DNA of 64,000 bases from Haemophilus sp. HMSC068C11 (GCF_001815355.1 NZ_KV820368.1:1-64000), one strand, 5' to 3'; shown: positions 1 to 9,118, counted from the stretch's first letter. Notes: generated from the letters alone by a model not told the origin. Translations and numbers: made by a program.

Positions 1-160
1 AGTGCTGAAAGCATCTAAGCACGAAACTTGCCTTGAGATGAGTTCTCCCTGTCTTTGAGACAGTAAGGGTTGTTTAAGACTAAGACGTAGATAGGTCTGG
101 TGTGTAAGCGGTGCGAGCCGTTGAGCTAACAGATACTAATTGCCCGAGAGGCTTAACTAT
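1..160 (+). rRNA. rrl: 23S ribosomal RNA, 3' end (partial)
   Basis: The window opens inside the 3' domain of a bacterial 23S rRNA. The run from AGTGCTGAAAGCATCTAAGC through the GTGTGTAAGCGGTGCGAG stretch to CTAACAGATACTAATTG is the conserved terminal region, closed by the last helix near GAGGCTTAAC. Only about 160 bases are present, the rest lying upstream of the window. The exact mature 3' end (about 158-161) is inferred by comparison with known 23S ends. Protein-like frames running through this stretch are not genes. Confidence 0.96.
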
Positions 161-297
161 ACAACGCTCAAGGGTTTTGGGTGTTGTGAAGACGAAACTC
201 TAGACGAAAGAGAAAGTTTTGAAGTTGAATCAGCTTGTTTGGTTGTGAGCGCTAGAGATAGCGGAACAGAAAGAAATAGAGTTATTAAAGGAATAAT
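161..297 (+). other. 23S-5S intergenic rRNA spacer
   Basis: About 137 bases separate the 23S tail from the 5S gene. No tRNA gene or protein-coding signal is visible. This is transcribed spacer that would be removed during rRNA processing; its ends are approximate. Confidence 0.7.
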
Positions 298-414
298 CCT
301 GGCGGCGATAGAGCGGTGGTCCCACCTGACCCCATACCGAACTCAGAAGTGAAACGCCGATGCGCCGATGGTAGTGTGGGGCTTCCCCATGTGAGAGTAG
401 GACACCGCCAGGTA
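298..414 (+). rRNA. rrf: 5S ribosomal RNA
   Basis: The sequence contains the conserved 5S core GGTGGTCCCACCTGACCCCA, then CCGAACTCAGAAGTGAAACG and GCGCCGATGGTAGTGTGGGG. The terminal stem pairs CCTGGCGG near 299 with CCGCCAGG near 405-412. Length of about 117 bases fits the family. Ends are placed from the stem and are good to a few bases. It follows 23S in the usual order and is followed by a strong terminator. Confidence 0.95.
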
Positions 415-423
415 GTGAATGTG

Positions 424-455
424 AACCCCGAGCTGAATGGCTTGGGGTTTTTATT
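424..455 (+). terminator. Intrinsic terminator of the rRNA operon
   Basis: AACCCCGAG pairs with CTTGGGGTT (one G-U pair) around an 8-base loop, and a T-rich run follows. It sits 10 bases after 5S and ends the operon. Confidence 0.88.
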
Positions 456-480
456 TTTAGATTTTATTTTAATAAATAAA

Positions 481-489
481 AAGTGCGGT
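481..489 (+). repeat. Haemophilus DNA-uptake signal sequence (USS), isolated copy
   Basis: AAGTGCGGT is the 9-bp core recognised during natural transformation in the H. influenzae lineage. It is followed by an AT-rich tract, as in the extended consensus. Dozens of copies occur in this window on both strands, some inside genes (for example in waaL-flanking DNA, hemE and anmK) and many as inverted pairs that act as terminators. Those pairs are listed separately. Confidence 0.85.
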
Positions 490-591
490 CAAAATCAGAA
501 TAGTTTTATTAAAGATGTTTAAATCTTTTAATGAGAAAATAGAGGTGGAATGGTACAATCACCAAAATTTTTTATAGGATAAATAACACAA

Positions 592-1149
592 ATGGCTCGT
601 AAAAAGAAAAGTCGTAAAATTAGCGATATTATGCCAATTCGTAAATCGGACAAGAAACCTGAAGCACCAAAGCTATCAGGTAAGAAATTAACACGTTATG
701 AATTAGACGCTAAGGCAAGAGAAGATAAGAAAAAACGTAAACATAAAGGTTTAGCATCCGGTTCTCGTCATAGTAACGCTGAACAAAATAAAAATAACCA
801 AATCATTGAACAAAAAGATCCGCGTATTGGTAGCCGTAAAAAGGTTCCACTGATTGTTGAATTTGTGAATAAGCCTGAGAAAGGGATGACAATTCCAGCC
901 GTCAAAGAACCGAAAAAACTTGCGCCTGAAGTGGAGTTAGAACGTTTAGAAAATAATGAAATTCTAAATGAATTGTTGGATGCTTTAGATGAAGGCAAAA
1001 CGATTAGTAAAGCTGATCAACAATTTGTAGATGAATGCTTAGATCGTATTGCTCAGTTAATGGAAGAATTAGGTATTCAAGATGAAGAAGAGACAGAGGA
1101 TGACCTCTATCGAACCTTCGAGAAGATTGATATCAACCAATTCAGATAA
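592..1149 (+). CDS. yihI: YihI, activator of the ribosome-assembly GTPase Der
   Basis: A 185-residue cytoplasmic protein whose start MARKKKSRK opens a highly basic N-terminal half (about 1-85), followed by an acidic C-terminal half ending in an EEETEDD stretch. This charge layout and the [16 protein letters not shown] motif are typical of YihI, which stimulates GTP hydrolysis by Der and so modulates 50S maturation. The extended -10 TGGTACAAT at 551-559 is a possible promoter. The next gene starts 5 bases after its stop, so the two, and probably hemN, form an operon. Confidence 0.9.
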   Translation: MARKKKSRKISDIMPIRKSDKKPEAPKLSGKKLTRYELDAKAREDKKKRKHKGLASGSRHSNAEQNKNNQIIEQKDPRIGSRKKVPLIVEFVNKPEKGMTIPAVKEPKKLAPEVELERLENNEILNELLDALDEGKTISKADQQFVDECLDRIAQLMEELGIQDEEETEDDLYRTFEKIDINQFR

Positions 1150-1154
1150 TTGTC

Positions 1155-1598
1155 ATGTGGCCGATTATTTTAAGTATTATTGCTTTGGGAATTATTGCTG
1201 GCGTATCATTTTATGCCTTTAAATTACTTAGGAAGTTACGCCATCAAAACACTCTCATTAAACAGGCTAAGATAGCACGTACAAAACGCCTAAAAGAGAG
1301 TATGGTAATTATCGCTAAAGCGATGCAAAATGGAGATTGTAACCATTCAGAAGGGGTGATTCGTTTATCAATGCTTTTACTCCCTTTTGGACAATCTTTG
1401 CAGCCATATCAAGCCATGTATGCACTTTATAATATTGTAAAAGAAATGCCTACGCATGAAGCTCGGAAAGCATTGTTAAAAAAAGAAAGAATGAAACTCG
1501 ATCTTGAGCGAGAAAGTGCAGAAGCAAAATTTGAAGAAGAAATTATGTTGGAGTTACGTCAGTTTTTAAATGACGTAGAGAAATTTGGGGAAGTTTAA
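1155..1598 (+). CDS. DUF2489 family membrane-anchored protein
   Basis: A 147-residue protein with one N-terminal membrane segment (about residues 3-23) and a long charged, probably helical cytoplasmic part containing the motif GVIRLSMLLLPFG. It matches the DUF2489 family, which has no established function. Its stop overlaps the hemN start as TAATG, so translation of the two is probably coupled. The link to haem synthesis rests only on this position. Confidence 0.72.
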   Translation: MWPIILSIIALGIIAGVSFYAFKLLRKLRHQNTLIKQAKIARTKRLKESMVIIAKAMQNGDCNHSEGVIRLSMLLLPFGQSLQPYQAMYALYNIVKEMPTHEARKALLKKERMKLDLERESAEAKFEEEIMLELRQFLNDVEKFGEV

Positions 1599-2965
1599 TG
1601 TCTGAAATTATTTGGGATCTTGCGTTAATTCAAAAATATAACCAATCAGGACCTCGTTATACATCTTATCCAACTGCATTAGAATTTAATGAAAGTTACA
1701 CAAACGAAGATTTTATTGCAGCAGCTAATCGTTATCCGGAAAGACCACTTTCCCTTTACGTACACATTCCGTTTTGTCACAAACTTTGCTATTTCTGTGG
1801 CTGTAATAAGGTGATTACTCGTCATCAACATAAGGCGGATATTTATCTTGATTACCTTGAAAAAGAAATCAAAGCGCGTTCAGAATTATTCAAAAATCGT
1901 GTTGCGACTCAAGTGCATTGGGGCGGCGGTACACCGACTTATTTGACAGAAGAGCAATCTGCTCGTTTGATGAAGATGCTTAAAGATCATTTTACGATTG
2001 CGGATAATGCAGAAGTTAGTATTGAGATGGACCCACGCGAAATTGAGCTCGACATGCTTGATCATTTACGCAATATTGGTTTTAACCGAATTAGCATGGG
2101 TGTACAAGATTTCAATAAAGCGGTTCAAAAAGCGGTAAACCGTGAACAAGATGAAGAGTTTGTGAATGCATTACTTGTTCGTGCTCGTGAGTTAGGTTTC
2201 CAATCGACCAACCTTGATTTAATTTATGGATTGCCACTTCAAAATGTGGAAAGTTTTATGTTTACATTACATAAAGTGATTGAATTAAATCCAGATCGTT
2301 TGAGTATCTTTAACTATGCTCATTTACCAAGTCGATTTGCGGGGCAGGCAAAAATTAAAGAAGATCAATTGCCGCCACCAGAAACTAAGTTAGAAATCTT
2401 ACAGAAAACGATCGAAACCTTAGGTAATGCGGGTTATAAGTTTATCGGTATGGATCACTTTGCTAAACCCGATGATGAATTAGCGATTGCTCAAGAGAAA
2501 GGTGTCTTACACCGAAATTTCCAAGGCTATACCACACAAGAAGAATGTGATTTGCTTGGTTTAGGTGTATCAGCCATTAGTTTATTGGGGGATACATACG
2601 CTCAAAACCAAAAAGAATTAAAACATTATTATCATGACGTGGAAAATTCAGGAATCGCATTACATAAAGGTTTAGCGATGACAGAAGAGGATTGCCTACG
2701 CCGTGATGTGATTAAGCAGTTGATTTGTAACTTTAAGCTTGATTTTGCACCAATTGAAAAACAATATAATATTGATTTCAAAAAGCACTTTGCTGAAGAT
2801 TTACAGTTATTAAAACCATTACTTGAAGATGGATTAATTTCTGAAACGGAAACAGGCTTACAAGTTTCGCCTAAAGGTCGATTATTAATTCGTAATATTT
2901 GCTTATGCTTTGATACCTATTCAAGAGCCGCGGCAAAACGACAACAATTCTCTCGAATTATTTAG
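1598..2965 (+). CDS. hemN: Oxygen-independent coproporphyrinogen III oxidase
   Basis: A 455-residue radical-SAM enzyme that converts coproporphyrinogen III to protoporphyrinogen IX without oxygen, supporting anaerobic haem synthesis. The 4Fe-4S cysteines C60, C64 and C67, with adjacent C69, lie in PFCHKLCYFCGC. The glycine-rich SAM-binding GGGTPTYL and the C-terminal HemN domain follow. The N-terminal SGPRYTSYPTA is characteristic of true HemN rather than HemW. Length is normal (about 455-460). Many Haemophilus cannot make porphyrin from early precursors; this gene and hemE (34279) are later steps, so presence here does not prove a full pathway. Confidence 0.95.
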   Translation: MSEIIWDLALIQKYNQSGPRYTSYPTALEFNESYTNEDFIAAANRYPERPLSLYVHIPFCHKLCYFCGCNKVITRHQHKADIYLDYLEKEIKARSELFKNRVATQVHWGGGTPTYLTEEQSARLMKMLKDHFTIADNAEVSIEMDPREIELDMLDHLRNIGFNRISMGVQDFNKAVQKAVNREQDEEFVNALLVRARELGFQSTNLDLIYGLPLQNVESFMFTLHKVIELNPDRLSIFNYAHLPSRFAGQAKIKEDQLPPPETKLEILQKTIETLGNAGYKFIGMDHFAKPDDELAIAQEKGVLHRNFQGYTTQEECDLLGLGVSAISLLGDTYAQNQKELKHYYHDVENSGIALHKGLAMTEEDCLRRDVIKQLICNFKLDFAPIEKQYNIDFKKHFAEDLQLLKPLLEDGLISETETGLQVSPKGRLLIRNICLCFDTYSRAAAKRQQFSRII

Positions 2966-2971
2966 TCATAC

Positions 2972-3006
2972 AAAAAACGGTCAAGATATAAGTCTTGACC
3001 GTTTTT
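2972..3006. terminator. Bidirectional terminator between hemN and lysA
   Basis: AAAAACGGTCAAGA and TCTTGACCGTTTTT form a near-perfect long stem with a 6-base loop and T-runs in both directions. It lies between two convergent genes. Confidence 0.9.
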
Positions 3007-3008
3007 AT

Positions 3009-4259
3009 TTATTTAGCGATGCTTTCTAGTGCCCATAATTCGCTGAGATTTTCTCTGCGACGAATTAAGTGAGCTTTGTTTCCATCCACTAACACTTCAG
3101 CCGTACGTGGACGAGAATTGTAGTTTGAGGACATACTTGCACCATAAGCACCAGCAGAACGTTGAGCAATATAATCCCCTTCAGCAATGGCTAATTCACG
3201 CTGTTTACCTAGAAAGTCAGAGGTTTCGCATACTGGGCCAACAACATCATAAATGGCTTTTTCACGCCCTAAAGTGCGGTCAATTTCAATGATGTTCATA
3301 TAAGCTTCATAGAGTGCTGGACGAATCATATCGTTCATGCCGGTATCAGTAATCGCGAAGTTTCGGCTTTCATTACTTTTTAAGTATTGAACTTTCGCCA
3401 CTAAAATCCCCGCATTCGCCGCGATCGCTCGACCTGGTTCTAAAATAATTTCGAGATCTTCATAATCTTTTAATTTATTCAGTAGCGCCGTCGCATAATC
3501 ACTTGGATGAGGTGGCGTTTCATCAGTATAAGTTACGCCTAAACCTCCACCGAGATCTAAGTGTTTTAATGTGATGCCATCTTCTTTTAATTGTTCCATT
3601 AAACGAATGAGGCGATCAGTTGCATCTAAGAAGGGCTGTAATTCAGTAAGCTGAGAGCCAATATGGCAATCCATACCCGTAATTTTTACATGAGGTAAGG
3701 TTGCAGCTAATTTATATACCTCACGCGCTTCATCTACGCTCACACCAAATTTATTTTCCTTTAATCCCGTAGAAATGTAAGGGTGTGTATGGGCATCGAC
3801 ATCGGGGTTTACACGTAAAGAAATCGGGGCTACTTTGCCCATTTCACCCGCAATCTGATTGATGTGATATAGTTCCGCAATAGATTCCACATTAAAACAA
3901 CGAATGCCTACTTCTAACGCTCGCATAATTTCTGAGCGAGATTTTGCCACGCCAGAAAAGACTACTTTTGAAGCCTCTCCACCAGCCGCTAAGACGCGTT
4001 CTAATTCGCCCTGTGAAACGATATCAAAACCAGAACCTAATTTTGCCATGACATTCAAGATACCAATATTAGAATTGGCTTTTACGGCATAGCAAATTAG
4101 GTGTGGATGCTCTCCTAATGCTGAATCAAAGGCATGCCAATGGCGCTCAAGCGTGGCGCGCGAATAAATATAAAGTGGTGTGCCAAATTCTTCAGCGAGT
4201 TGTTTGACGGGCAAATCTTCAACATAAAGTTGCTCGTTTTTATATTGGAAAAAATCCAT
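3009..4259 (-). CDS. lysA: Diaminopimelate decarboxylase
   Basis: A 416-residue PLP enzyme that decarboxylates meso-diaminopimelate to L-lysine, the last step of lysine synthesis. It has the alanine-racemase-like barrel with the PLP lysine K60 in CYAVKANSN, the glycine loop HLDLGGGLG, the EPGRAI phosphate-binding motif and the C-terminal GPVCETSDF containing the active-site cysteine. Length is typical. It lies 27 bases downstream of lptM on the same strand, the order also known in enterobacteria. Confidence 0.96.
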   Translation of the reverse strand: MDFFQYKNEQLYVEDLPVKQLAEEFGTPLYIYSRATLERHWHAFDSALGEHPHLICYAVKANSNIGILNVMAKLGSGFDIVSQGELERVLAAGGEASKVVFSGVAKSRSEIMRALEVGIRCFNVESIAELYHINQIAGEMGKVAPISLRVNPDVDAHTHPYISTGLKENKFGVSVDEAREVYKLAATLPHVKITGMDCHIGSQLTELQPFLDATDRLIRLMEQLKEDGITLKHLDLGGGLGVTYTDETPPHPSDYATALLNKLKDYEDLEIILEPGRAIAANAGILVAKVQYLKSNESRNFAITDTGMNDMIRPALYEAYMNIIEIDRTLGREKAIYDVVGPVCETSDFLGKQRELAIAEGDYIAQRSAGAYGASMSSNYNSRPRTAEVLVDGNKAHLIRRRENLSELWALESIAK

Positions 4260-4286
4260 GACGAATCCTTTAAGTGCGGTCAGTTT

Positions 4287-4412
4287 TTATTGTGTTTTTT
4301 GTGTGTTTTGCGGCTGTTCTTTTTCAGGGAAATATAATGGCCCTTTTACGCCGCAACCTGTCGCTAAAGTACAGAATGCACTGAGTAATAAAATAGAAAG
4401 TAATTTTTTCAT
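4287..4412 (-). CDS. lptM: LptM (YifL), small LPS-assembly lipoprotein
   Basis: A 41-residue open frame beginning MKKLLSILLLSAFC, with lipobox LATGC (lipidated Cys20) and the family signature CGVKGPLYFP right after it. LptM binds the LptD/LptE outer-membrane LPS translocon and helps its disulfide maturation. It is too short for standard ORF length cut-offs. It is followed closely by lysA, the conserved neighbour in E. coli, and faces away from cyaY. Signature, length and context all agree. Confidence 0.9.
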   Translation of the reverse strand: MKKLLSILLLSAFCTLATGCGVKGPLYFPEKEQPQNTQKTQ

Positions 4413-4444
4413 TTTTCAATCTCTCTAATAAGTAAAATCTGCCT

Positions 4445-4472
4445 TTGCCAACGAGGCGAAAGGCTTTATAAT
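4445..4472 (+). promoter_or_regulatory. Predicted sigma-70 promoter of cyaY-recQ
   Basis: TTGCCA at 4445-4450 (5 of 6 to consensus) and TATAAT at 4467-4472 are separated by 16 bases. The -10 ends 35 bases before the cyaY start. Confidence 0.6.
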
Positions 4473-4507
4473 TCACGGCATTCTATCAGATTTAATCGGA
4501 AAATTTT

Positions 4508-4813
4508 ATGAATGTTGCAGAATTTCACCAAAATATTGAACAGGTTTGGCAAAAAATTGAAGAAACGTTAGAGAATCAAGATTGTGATGTGGATTGCGAA
4601 ACGCAAGGTTCGGTATTTACCATTACATTTGATGATCGTTCACAAATCGTCATTAATAAGCAAGAACCACTTCTTGAACTTTGGCTTGCTAGCCGTTTGG
4701 GCGGATTCCATTTTGCCTATAAAAACAATGATTGGGTGGCAAATGATGGTAAACGCTTTTGGGATTCTTTAACCGAGGCGGTTGCTGCTCACGGAGACAC
4801 GGTAACATTCTAA
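4508..4813 (+). CDS. cyaY: Frataxin-like iron-binding protein CyaY
   Basis: A 101-residue bacterial frataxin. Members bind iron on an acidic surface and modulate IscS-driven Fe-S cluster assembly. The N-terminal helix ([19 protein letters not shown]) followed by DCDVDCE, the central [14 protein letters not shown] strand and the W-rich [13 protein letters not shown] region match the family, and the length is normal. Its stop overlaps the recQ start as TAATG, so the two are co-transcribed. Confidence 0.94.
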   Translation: MNVAEFHQNIEQVWQKIEETLENQDCDVDCETQGSVFTITFDDRSQIVINKQEPLLELWLASRLGGFHFAYKNNDWVANDGKRFWDSLTEAVAAHGDTVTF

Positions 4814-6678
4814 TGACCGAACTCGCGGAACATGCCCCGCAAAAAACAGACTTAAAAACGACCGCACTTAATACGTTGCGGTCTGTTTTTGGTTACCAAT
4901 CTTTCCGCAAAGGGCAGGAAGAAGTGATTCACGCTGCGTTAAGCGGTCAGGATGCCTTAGTGGTGATGGCCACAGGAAATGGCAAGTCCTTGTGTTATCA
5001 AATTCCGGCACTTTGTTTTCCTGGTCTCACATTAGTGATTTCGCCTTTGATTTCTTTAATGAAAGATCAAGTAGATCAACTCCAAGCAAACGGTATTGAA
5101 GCCGATTTTCTAAACTCTAGTCAGACGCCAGAACAACAGCAGCAAGTTGAAAATAAGCTGATTTCAGGTCAATTAAAATTATTATATGTTTCGCCTGAAA
5201 AAGTGATGACAAACAGCTTTTTTCAGCTGATTTCTTATGCTCAAATTTCCTTTATTGCCATTGATGAAGCCCATTGTATTTCACAGTGGGGCCATGATTT
5301 CCGCCCTGAATATACCCAACTTGGCGGCTTAAAAGCGGCGTTTCCAAATGCGCCGATTATGGCATTAACGGCTACAGCGGATTACGCGACAAGACAGGAT
5401 ATTCTCACTCATCTTAAATTAGACCATCCTCACAAATACATTGGCAGTTTTGACCGACCAAATATTCGTTATACGTTAGAAGAAAAATTTAAGCCAATGG
5501 AGCAGCTTACGCGTTTTGTCTTAGCTCAGAAAGGCAAAAGTGGCATTGTGTATTGTAATAGTCGTTCGAAAGTAGAACGTATAGCTGAAACTTTGCGAAA
5601 TAAAGGTGTTTCAGCTGCGGCATATCATGCGGGAATGGAAACTGCACTGCGTGAACGCGTCCAGCAAGATTTTCAACGAGATAATGTTCAAGTTGTTGTT
5701 GCGACGATTGCGTTTGGAATGGGCATTAATAAATCCAATGTGCGTTTTGTTGCCCATTTTGATTTGCCGAGAAGCATTGAATCATATTATCAAGAAACTG
5801 GTCGCGCGGGGCGAGATGATTTACCTGCAGAAGCAGTACTTTTCTACGAACCGGCTGATTATGCTTGGTTACAGAAGATTCTGCTTGAAAAACCAGAGAC
5901 GCCACAACGTCAAATTGAGCAACATAAATTGGAAGCCATTGGTGAATTTGCCGAAAGTCAAACTTGTCGCCGTTTGGTATTACTCAATTATTTTGGTGAA
6001 TATCGTCAAACGCCTTGCCAAAACTGCGATATTTGTCTAGACCCGCCAAAGAAATATGATGGCTTAATTGATGCGCAAAAAGTGATGTCGACGATTTATC
6101 GTGTGGGGCAGTGTTTCGGCGTGCAATATGTGATTGCGGTATTGCGAGGGATGCATAATCAAAAAATTGTAGAACGCCAACATGATAAGTTAAGTGTTTA
6201 TGGCATTGGTAAAGATAAAAGCAAAGAACATTGGCAATCGGTCATTCGCCAACTTATCCACCTTGGTTTTATTCAACAAGTAATCGGTGAGTTTAATAGT
6301 GCAACGCTTCAGCTCACAGAAAGTGCACGCCCTGTTTTAAAAGGCGAAGTGCCGCTTGAATTAGCGATGCCACGTATTTCATCCATTAATAAAATTGTGC
6401 ATACGTCTCATAAAAATACAGTGGCAAATTATGATAAAGATTTGTTTGCGCGTTTGCGTTTCTTACGGAAGCAGCTAGCGGATAAGGAAAATATTCCACC
6501 TTATATTGTCTTTAATGATGCAACATTGCAGGAAATGGCACAGTATATGCCAACAAGTAATATTGAAATGCTACAAATTAATGGAGTCGGGGCGATCAAA
6601 TTAGAACGCTTTGGGCAGCCGTTTATGGCATTGATTAGAGAACACAAAGCAATTTTAGAAAAGGCAGAAAAAGAATAA
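4813..6678 (+). CDS. recQ: ATP-dependent DNA helicase RecQ
   Basis: A 621-residue 3'-5' helicase of superfamily 2 acting in RecF-pathway recombination and repair. Visible motifs are Walker [13 protein letters not shown], motif [19 protein letters not shown], motif [11 protein letters not shown], the zinc-binding cysteines in the CRRLVLL...CQNCDIC segment, a winged helix and a C-terminal HRDC domain. The frame continues upstream within cyaY, but the ATG at 4813 is chosen because it overlaps the cyaY stop and starts the usual MTELAE-type leader. A USS-based terminator follows directly. Confidence 0.95.
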   Translation: MTELAEHAPQKTDLKTTALNTLRSVFGYQSFRKGQEEVIHAALSGQDALVVMATGNGKSLCYQIPALCFPGLTLVISPLISLMKDQVDQLQANGIEADFLNSSQTPEQQQQVENKLISGQLKLLYVSPEKVMTNSFFQLISYAQISFIAIDEAHCISQWGHDFRPEYTQLGGLKAAFPNAPIMALTATADYATRQDILTHLKLDHPHKYIGSFDRPNIRYTLEEKFKPMEQLTRFVLAQKGKSGIVYCNSRSKVERIAETLRNKGVSAAAYHAGMETALRERVQQDFQRDNVQVVVATIAFGMGINKSNVRFVAHFDLPRSIESYYQETGRAGRDDLPAEAVLFYEPADYAWLQKILLEKPETPQRQIEQHKLEAIGEFAESQTCRRLVLLNYFGEYRQTPCQNCDICLDPPKKYDGLIDAQKVMSTIYRVGQCFGVQYVIAVLRGMHNQKIVERQHDKLSVYGIGKDKSKEHWQSVIRQLIHLGFIQQVIGEFNSATLQLTESARPVLKGEVPLELAMPRISSINKIVHTSHKNTVANYDKDLFARLRFLRKQLADKENIPPYIVFNDATLQEMAQYMPTSNIEMLQINGVGAIKLERFGQPFMALIREHKAILEKAEKE

Positions 6679-6720
6679 GTGCGGTCAAAAAACAAAGAAT
6701 TTTTCGACCGCACTTTTTTT
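6677..6720. terminator. Inverted-USS terminator between recQ and yjjI
   Basis: AAGTGCGGTC at 6677 and GACCGCACTT ending at 6715 are inverted uptake-signal cores forming a strong stem, with T-runs on both strands. It serves two convergent genes and begins inside the recQ stop codon. Confidence 0.88.
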
Positions 6721-8268
6721 CTAGCTTGCACTTACATCTTGTTCATCGCGTAATTGGCGGTCAAAGACTTGTGCACAATCATCGGTACCTGAACCATACC
6801 AAGTGGTATCACGTAATGCTACTTCACCTTTACGGTATTTTTCTACTTCGCTTTTCTTCACCAAATAACCCGTTACCCGAATCAAATCGGTGTTTTTAAG
6901 ATAAGTGGTGATATAACGGTAACCTTGCGCAAATGAACCATCGATAATATCAACGACGGCATCTAAATGATCCACATAGGTTTGGTCAAAGGCAAACAAA
7001 TCTCCCGTACCTGATGGGAAGTATTTATGGAATGGCGCAGATTGTTTTAAATGAGCCAATAACGTTGGTTCTTCACCCACACGAATGCGATGTGCCGGCG
7101 CATTACGTTTATCTTCCTCATGATTGCTTGCACCTACTTGTGCATGTAATAAATAACGGTTGCCCGTGCGTTCAGCATACACGCCTTCATGGTTATCTGT
7201 GACTTCTTTCAATTTATCCATAATTAAGGTCGCAATTTCATCACCGCGTTGGCTTTTACCAAAGGTTTCATTTAAGCCTTCTTGTTGCAATAAATGATTT
7301 GCTGCATCAGCGAGACCAACAATAGCAAACATCCCCGTAAAATTAGTACGTTTGATAAACCCTTCTTTTTCGAGGAATGAGGTATTGAAGAAGTTGCTTT
7401 CTTCCACTACAAATTTATGGCGTTTATCCATGGTGGAAAGTGCACATTTTGCTACACGAGGTAAGAGTTCATTGACCATTTCATCCACGGTTTTACAGGC
7501 GCGAGCGATGGTACCTAAACGCAAGCGAGTGAGGGTATAAGCGCCGCCACATTCAGGCAGTGCGTTATAGCAGCTTGCAATACCATATTGTTCGCCTAAG
7601 TCAGAAATGTAGTAAGCATCATTGGCAAAAGACGGTTTGGAAACCAATAAGCACGCTTTTGCCGCCAATTCTGCAAATTCACGACTTGTTTTACTCTTAT
7701 CATAACGAATGGTCATATTTGGTGTTGGCGCTTCCAATTCAATCACCGCTTTTAAAATCAAACGCCCTGCTTTGGTATCATAAGGACCAATATTGGCGTG
7801 GCAAAATGAATCCGGCACAGTTTTGTCTACATGATTTAAGAAACGTTTAATTTTGATGTAGTCTTGTTCCTCATCGGTAATAAACGGATCAAGTAGCACG
7901 TCTAAACGACCAATGTAAACTGGGAATGTGGTAATGGAGGGCACGTGGGAATATAAAATCAATAAGCCATCTAATGCTTCATCAAGATCTTTTGGTGGCG
8001 GCAATTCAAGGAATTCACTGCCTTTTTTAATATACACATTGTAATCCGGCAAAATATAGCGGGGGCGATAAATCGCATAGCCTTCGTTTAAATCACAGAT
8101 CATTTGATTTTGAAGGAATTGCCATTCTTCATCCGTGTAGCCTAATAATTCACGAGGATCAAATAATCGCTCGGCGATATTGCCTAAACACATGAGTTTT
8201 TGTTGATAGGTGAGTGTATTGGATTTTACGGTATCCAAAATATCTTGAAGAGATGCAAGCATAATCAT
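6721..8268 (-). CDS. yjjI: YjjI family glycyl-radical enzyme (substrate unknown)
   Basis: A 515-residue relative of pyruvate formate-lyase-type glycyl-radical enzymes, much shorter than PflB. The C-terminal IRVTGYLV motif supplies the probable radical glycine, about G467. The cysteines C233 and C240 in IASCYNALPECGG are candidates for the catalytic thiyl residue. The family is the uncharacterised YjjI group (DUF3029), whose members in E. coli sit beside the activase gene yjjW. No radical-SAM activase lies next to it here. Translation could instead start at M3. A near-consensus CRP site lies upstream, so catabolite control is likely. Activity should be strictly anaerobic by family analogy. Confidence 0.85.
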   Translation of the reverse strand: MIMLASLQDILDTVKSNTLTYQQKLMCLGNIAERLFDPRELLGYTDEEWQFLQNQMICDLNEGYAIYRPRYILPDYNVYIKKGSEFLELPPPKDLDEALDGLLILYSHVPSITTFPVYIGRLDVLLDPFITDEEQDYIKIKRFLNHVDKTVPDSFCHANIGPYDTKAGRLILKAVIELEAPTPNMTIRYDKSKTSREFAELAAKACLLVSKPSFANDAYYISDLGEQYGIASCYNALPECGGAYTLTRLRLGTIARACKTVDEMVNELLPRVAKCALSTMDKRHKFVVEESNFFNTSFLEKEGFIKRTNFTGMFAIVGLADAANHLLQQEGLNETFGKSQRGDEIATLIMDKLKEVTDNHEGVYAERTGNRYLLHAQVGASNHEEDKRNAPAHRIRVGEEPTLLAHLKQSAPFHKYFPSGTGDLFAFDQTYVDHLDAVVDIIDGSFAQGYRYITTYLKNTDLIRVTGYLVKKSEVEKYRKGEVALRDTTWYGSGTDDCAQVFDRQLRDEQDVSAS

Positions 8269-8327
8269 GTCCTAATTTAAAAGGGTAGCCTATTTTAAGT
8301 CAGTGGCTGAATGATGACAATTTTGAC

Positions 8328-8347
8328 AATGTGATCTACATCACATT
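8328..8347. promoter_or_regulatory. Near-consensus CRP (cAMP receptor protein) site
   Basis: AATGTGATCTACATCACATT is nearly identical to the E. coli CRP consensus AATGTGATCTAGATCACATT, with TGTGA and TCACA half-sites and a 6-base spacer. It lies between the divergent yjjI (start 8268) and the YczE-like gene (start 8453), about 60 bases from yjjI, and could serve either. Direct sequence match; function inferred. Confidence 0.82.
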
Positions 8348-8411
8348 TATGATATTTATCAGTCAATTCGGTTATATCATATGACGTTAAAATGTTTTGG
8401 TTTTATGGGGT

Positions 8412-8448
8412 TTCCCATTATGATGTAAGCGTTAAATATAAATGGGAA
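8412..8448 (+). promoter_or_regulatory. Possible ribosome-site-masking hairpin
   Basis: TTCCCATT (8412-8419) is exactly complementary to AATGGGAA (8441-8448), with a 21-base loop. The 3' arm contains the only good Shine-Dalgarno-like GGGA, 5 bases before the ATG at 8453. Folding would hide it. Whether it folds in the cell is unknown. Confidence 0.45.
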
Positions 8449-8452
8449 TAAT

Positions 8453-9118
8453 ATGAAAAAAGCACGGGTGATTCCTCACACCAGTTGGGCCGCCAAATCG
8501 CTATGGTCAGTCGAAGGTAAAACCATGTCGATGCTCTTATTTGCTTTGGCAATACTGGGCATTGGAGATGGCTTGATTGTGCTCGCTAATTTGGGTTCTT
8601 CACCTTGGACCGTACTTTCTCAAGGCGTGGCATTACAAGCTGGAGTTAGTATTGGTTGGGCATCATTCGGTATTAGCTGTTTGGTGATGTTGGCTTGGAT
8701 TCCCCTTAGGTTAAGATTTGGGCTTGGCACGATTTTGAATATTATCGTGATTGCTTTTTTTCTGGGTTTAACCGTGAAAATTATACCTGAACCAACCGCA
8801 CTTTTGAGTCGAATCTTATTCGGCGGAATTGGGCTTTTGCTTTATGGGCTTGGAACAGCATTATATTTAACCTGTCATCAAGGCGCTGGCCCGCGGGATG
8901 GATTAATGGTGGGGTTTTGCCAACGCCTTCATTTAAAAGTAGGCATTGTGAGAACAAGCCTTGAAGTGTCGGTTTGTGTGTTGGGTTATCTTCTCGGCGG
9001 CACAGTCGGAATCGGTACCGTTGTTTTTGCCGCCGCAATAGGTTGGATTGTACAGTTATGCTTAAACTCAATTGCTCGCTTGCCACATCTTCCGCACGAA
9101 GGGGATAATCTCAATTAA
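8453..9118 (+). CDS. YczE/YitT-like integral membrane protein
   Basis: A 221-residue polytopic protein with about five membrane segments, beginning after a 25-residue cytoplasmic leader. The ANLGSSPWTVLSQGVA and QGAGPRDGLMVGF motifs are characteristic of the YczE family. B. subtilis YczE is linked to surfactin synthesis, but no general biochemical role is established. Its 3' end overlaps the convergent GT9 gene by 51 bases. Expression may depend on the upstream CRP site and hairpin. Confidence 0.75.
   Translation: MKKARVIPHTSWAAKSLWSVEGKTMSMLLFALAILGIGDGLIVLANLGSSPWTVLSQGVALQAGVSIGWASFGISCLVMLAWIPLRLRFGLGTILNIIVIAFFLGLTVKIIPEPTALLSRILFGGIGLLLYGLGTALYLTCHQGAGPRDGLMVGFCQRLHLKVGIVRTSLEVSVCVLGYLLGGTVGIGTVVFAAAIGWIVQLCLNSIARLPHLPHEGDNLN

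Noticed and set aside
140-522. Two protein-like frames across the rRNA region
   Set aside because: They lie in the 23S tail, spacer and 5S rRNA; translation there is not meaningful.
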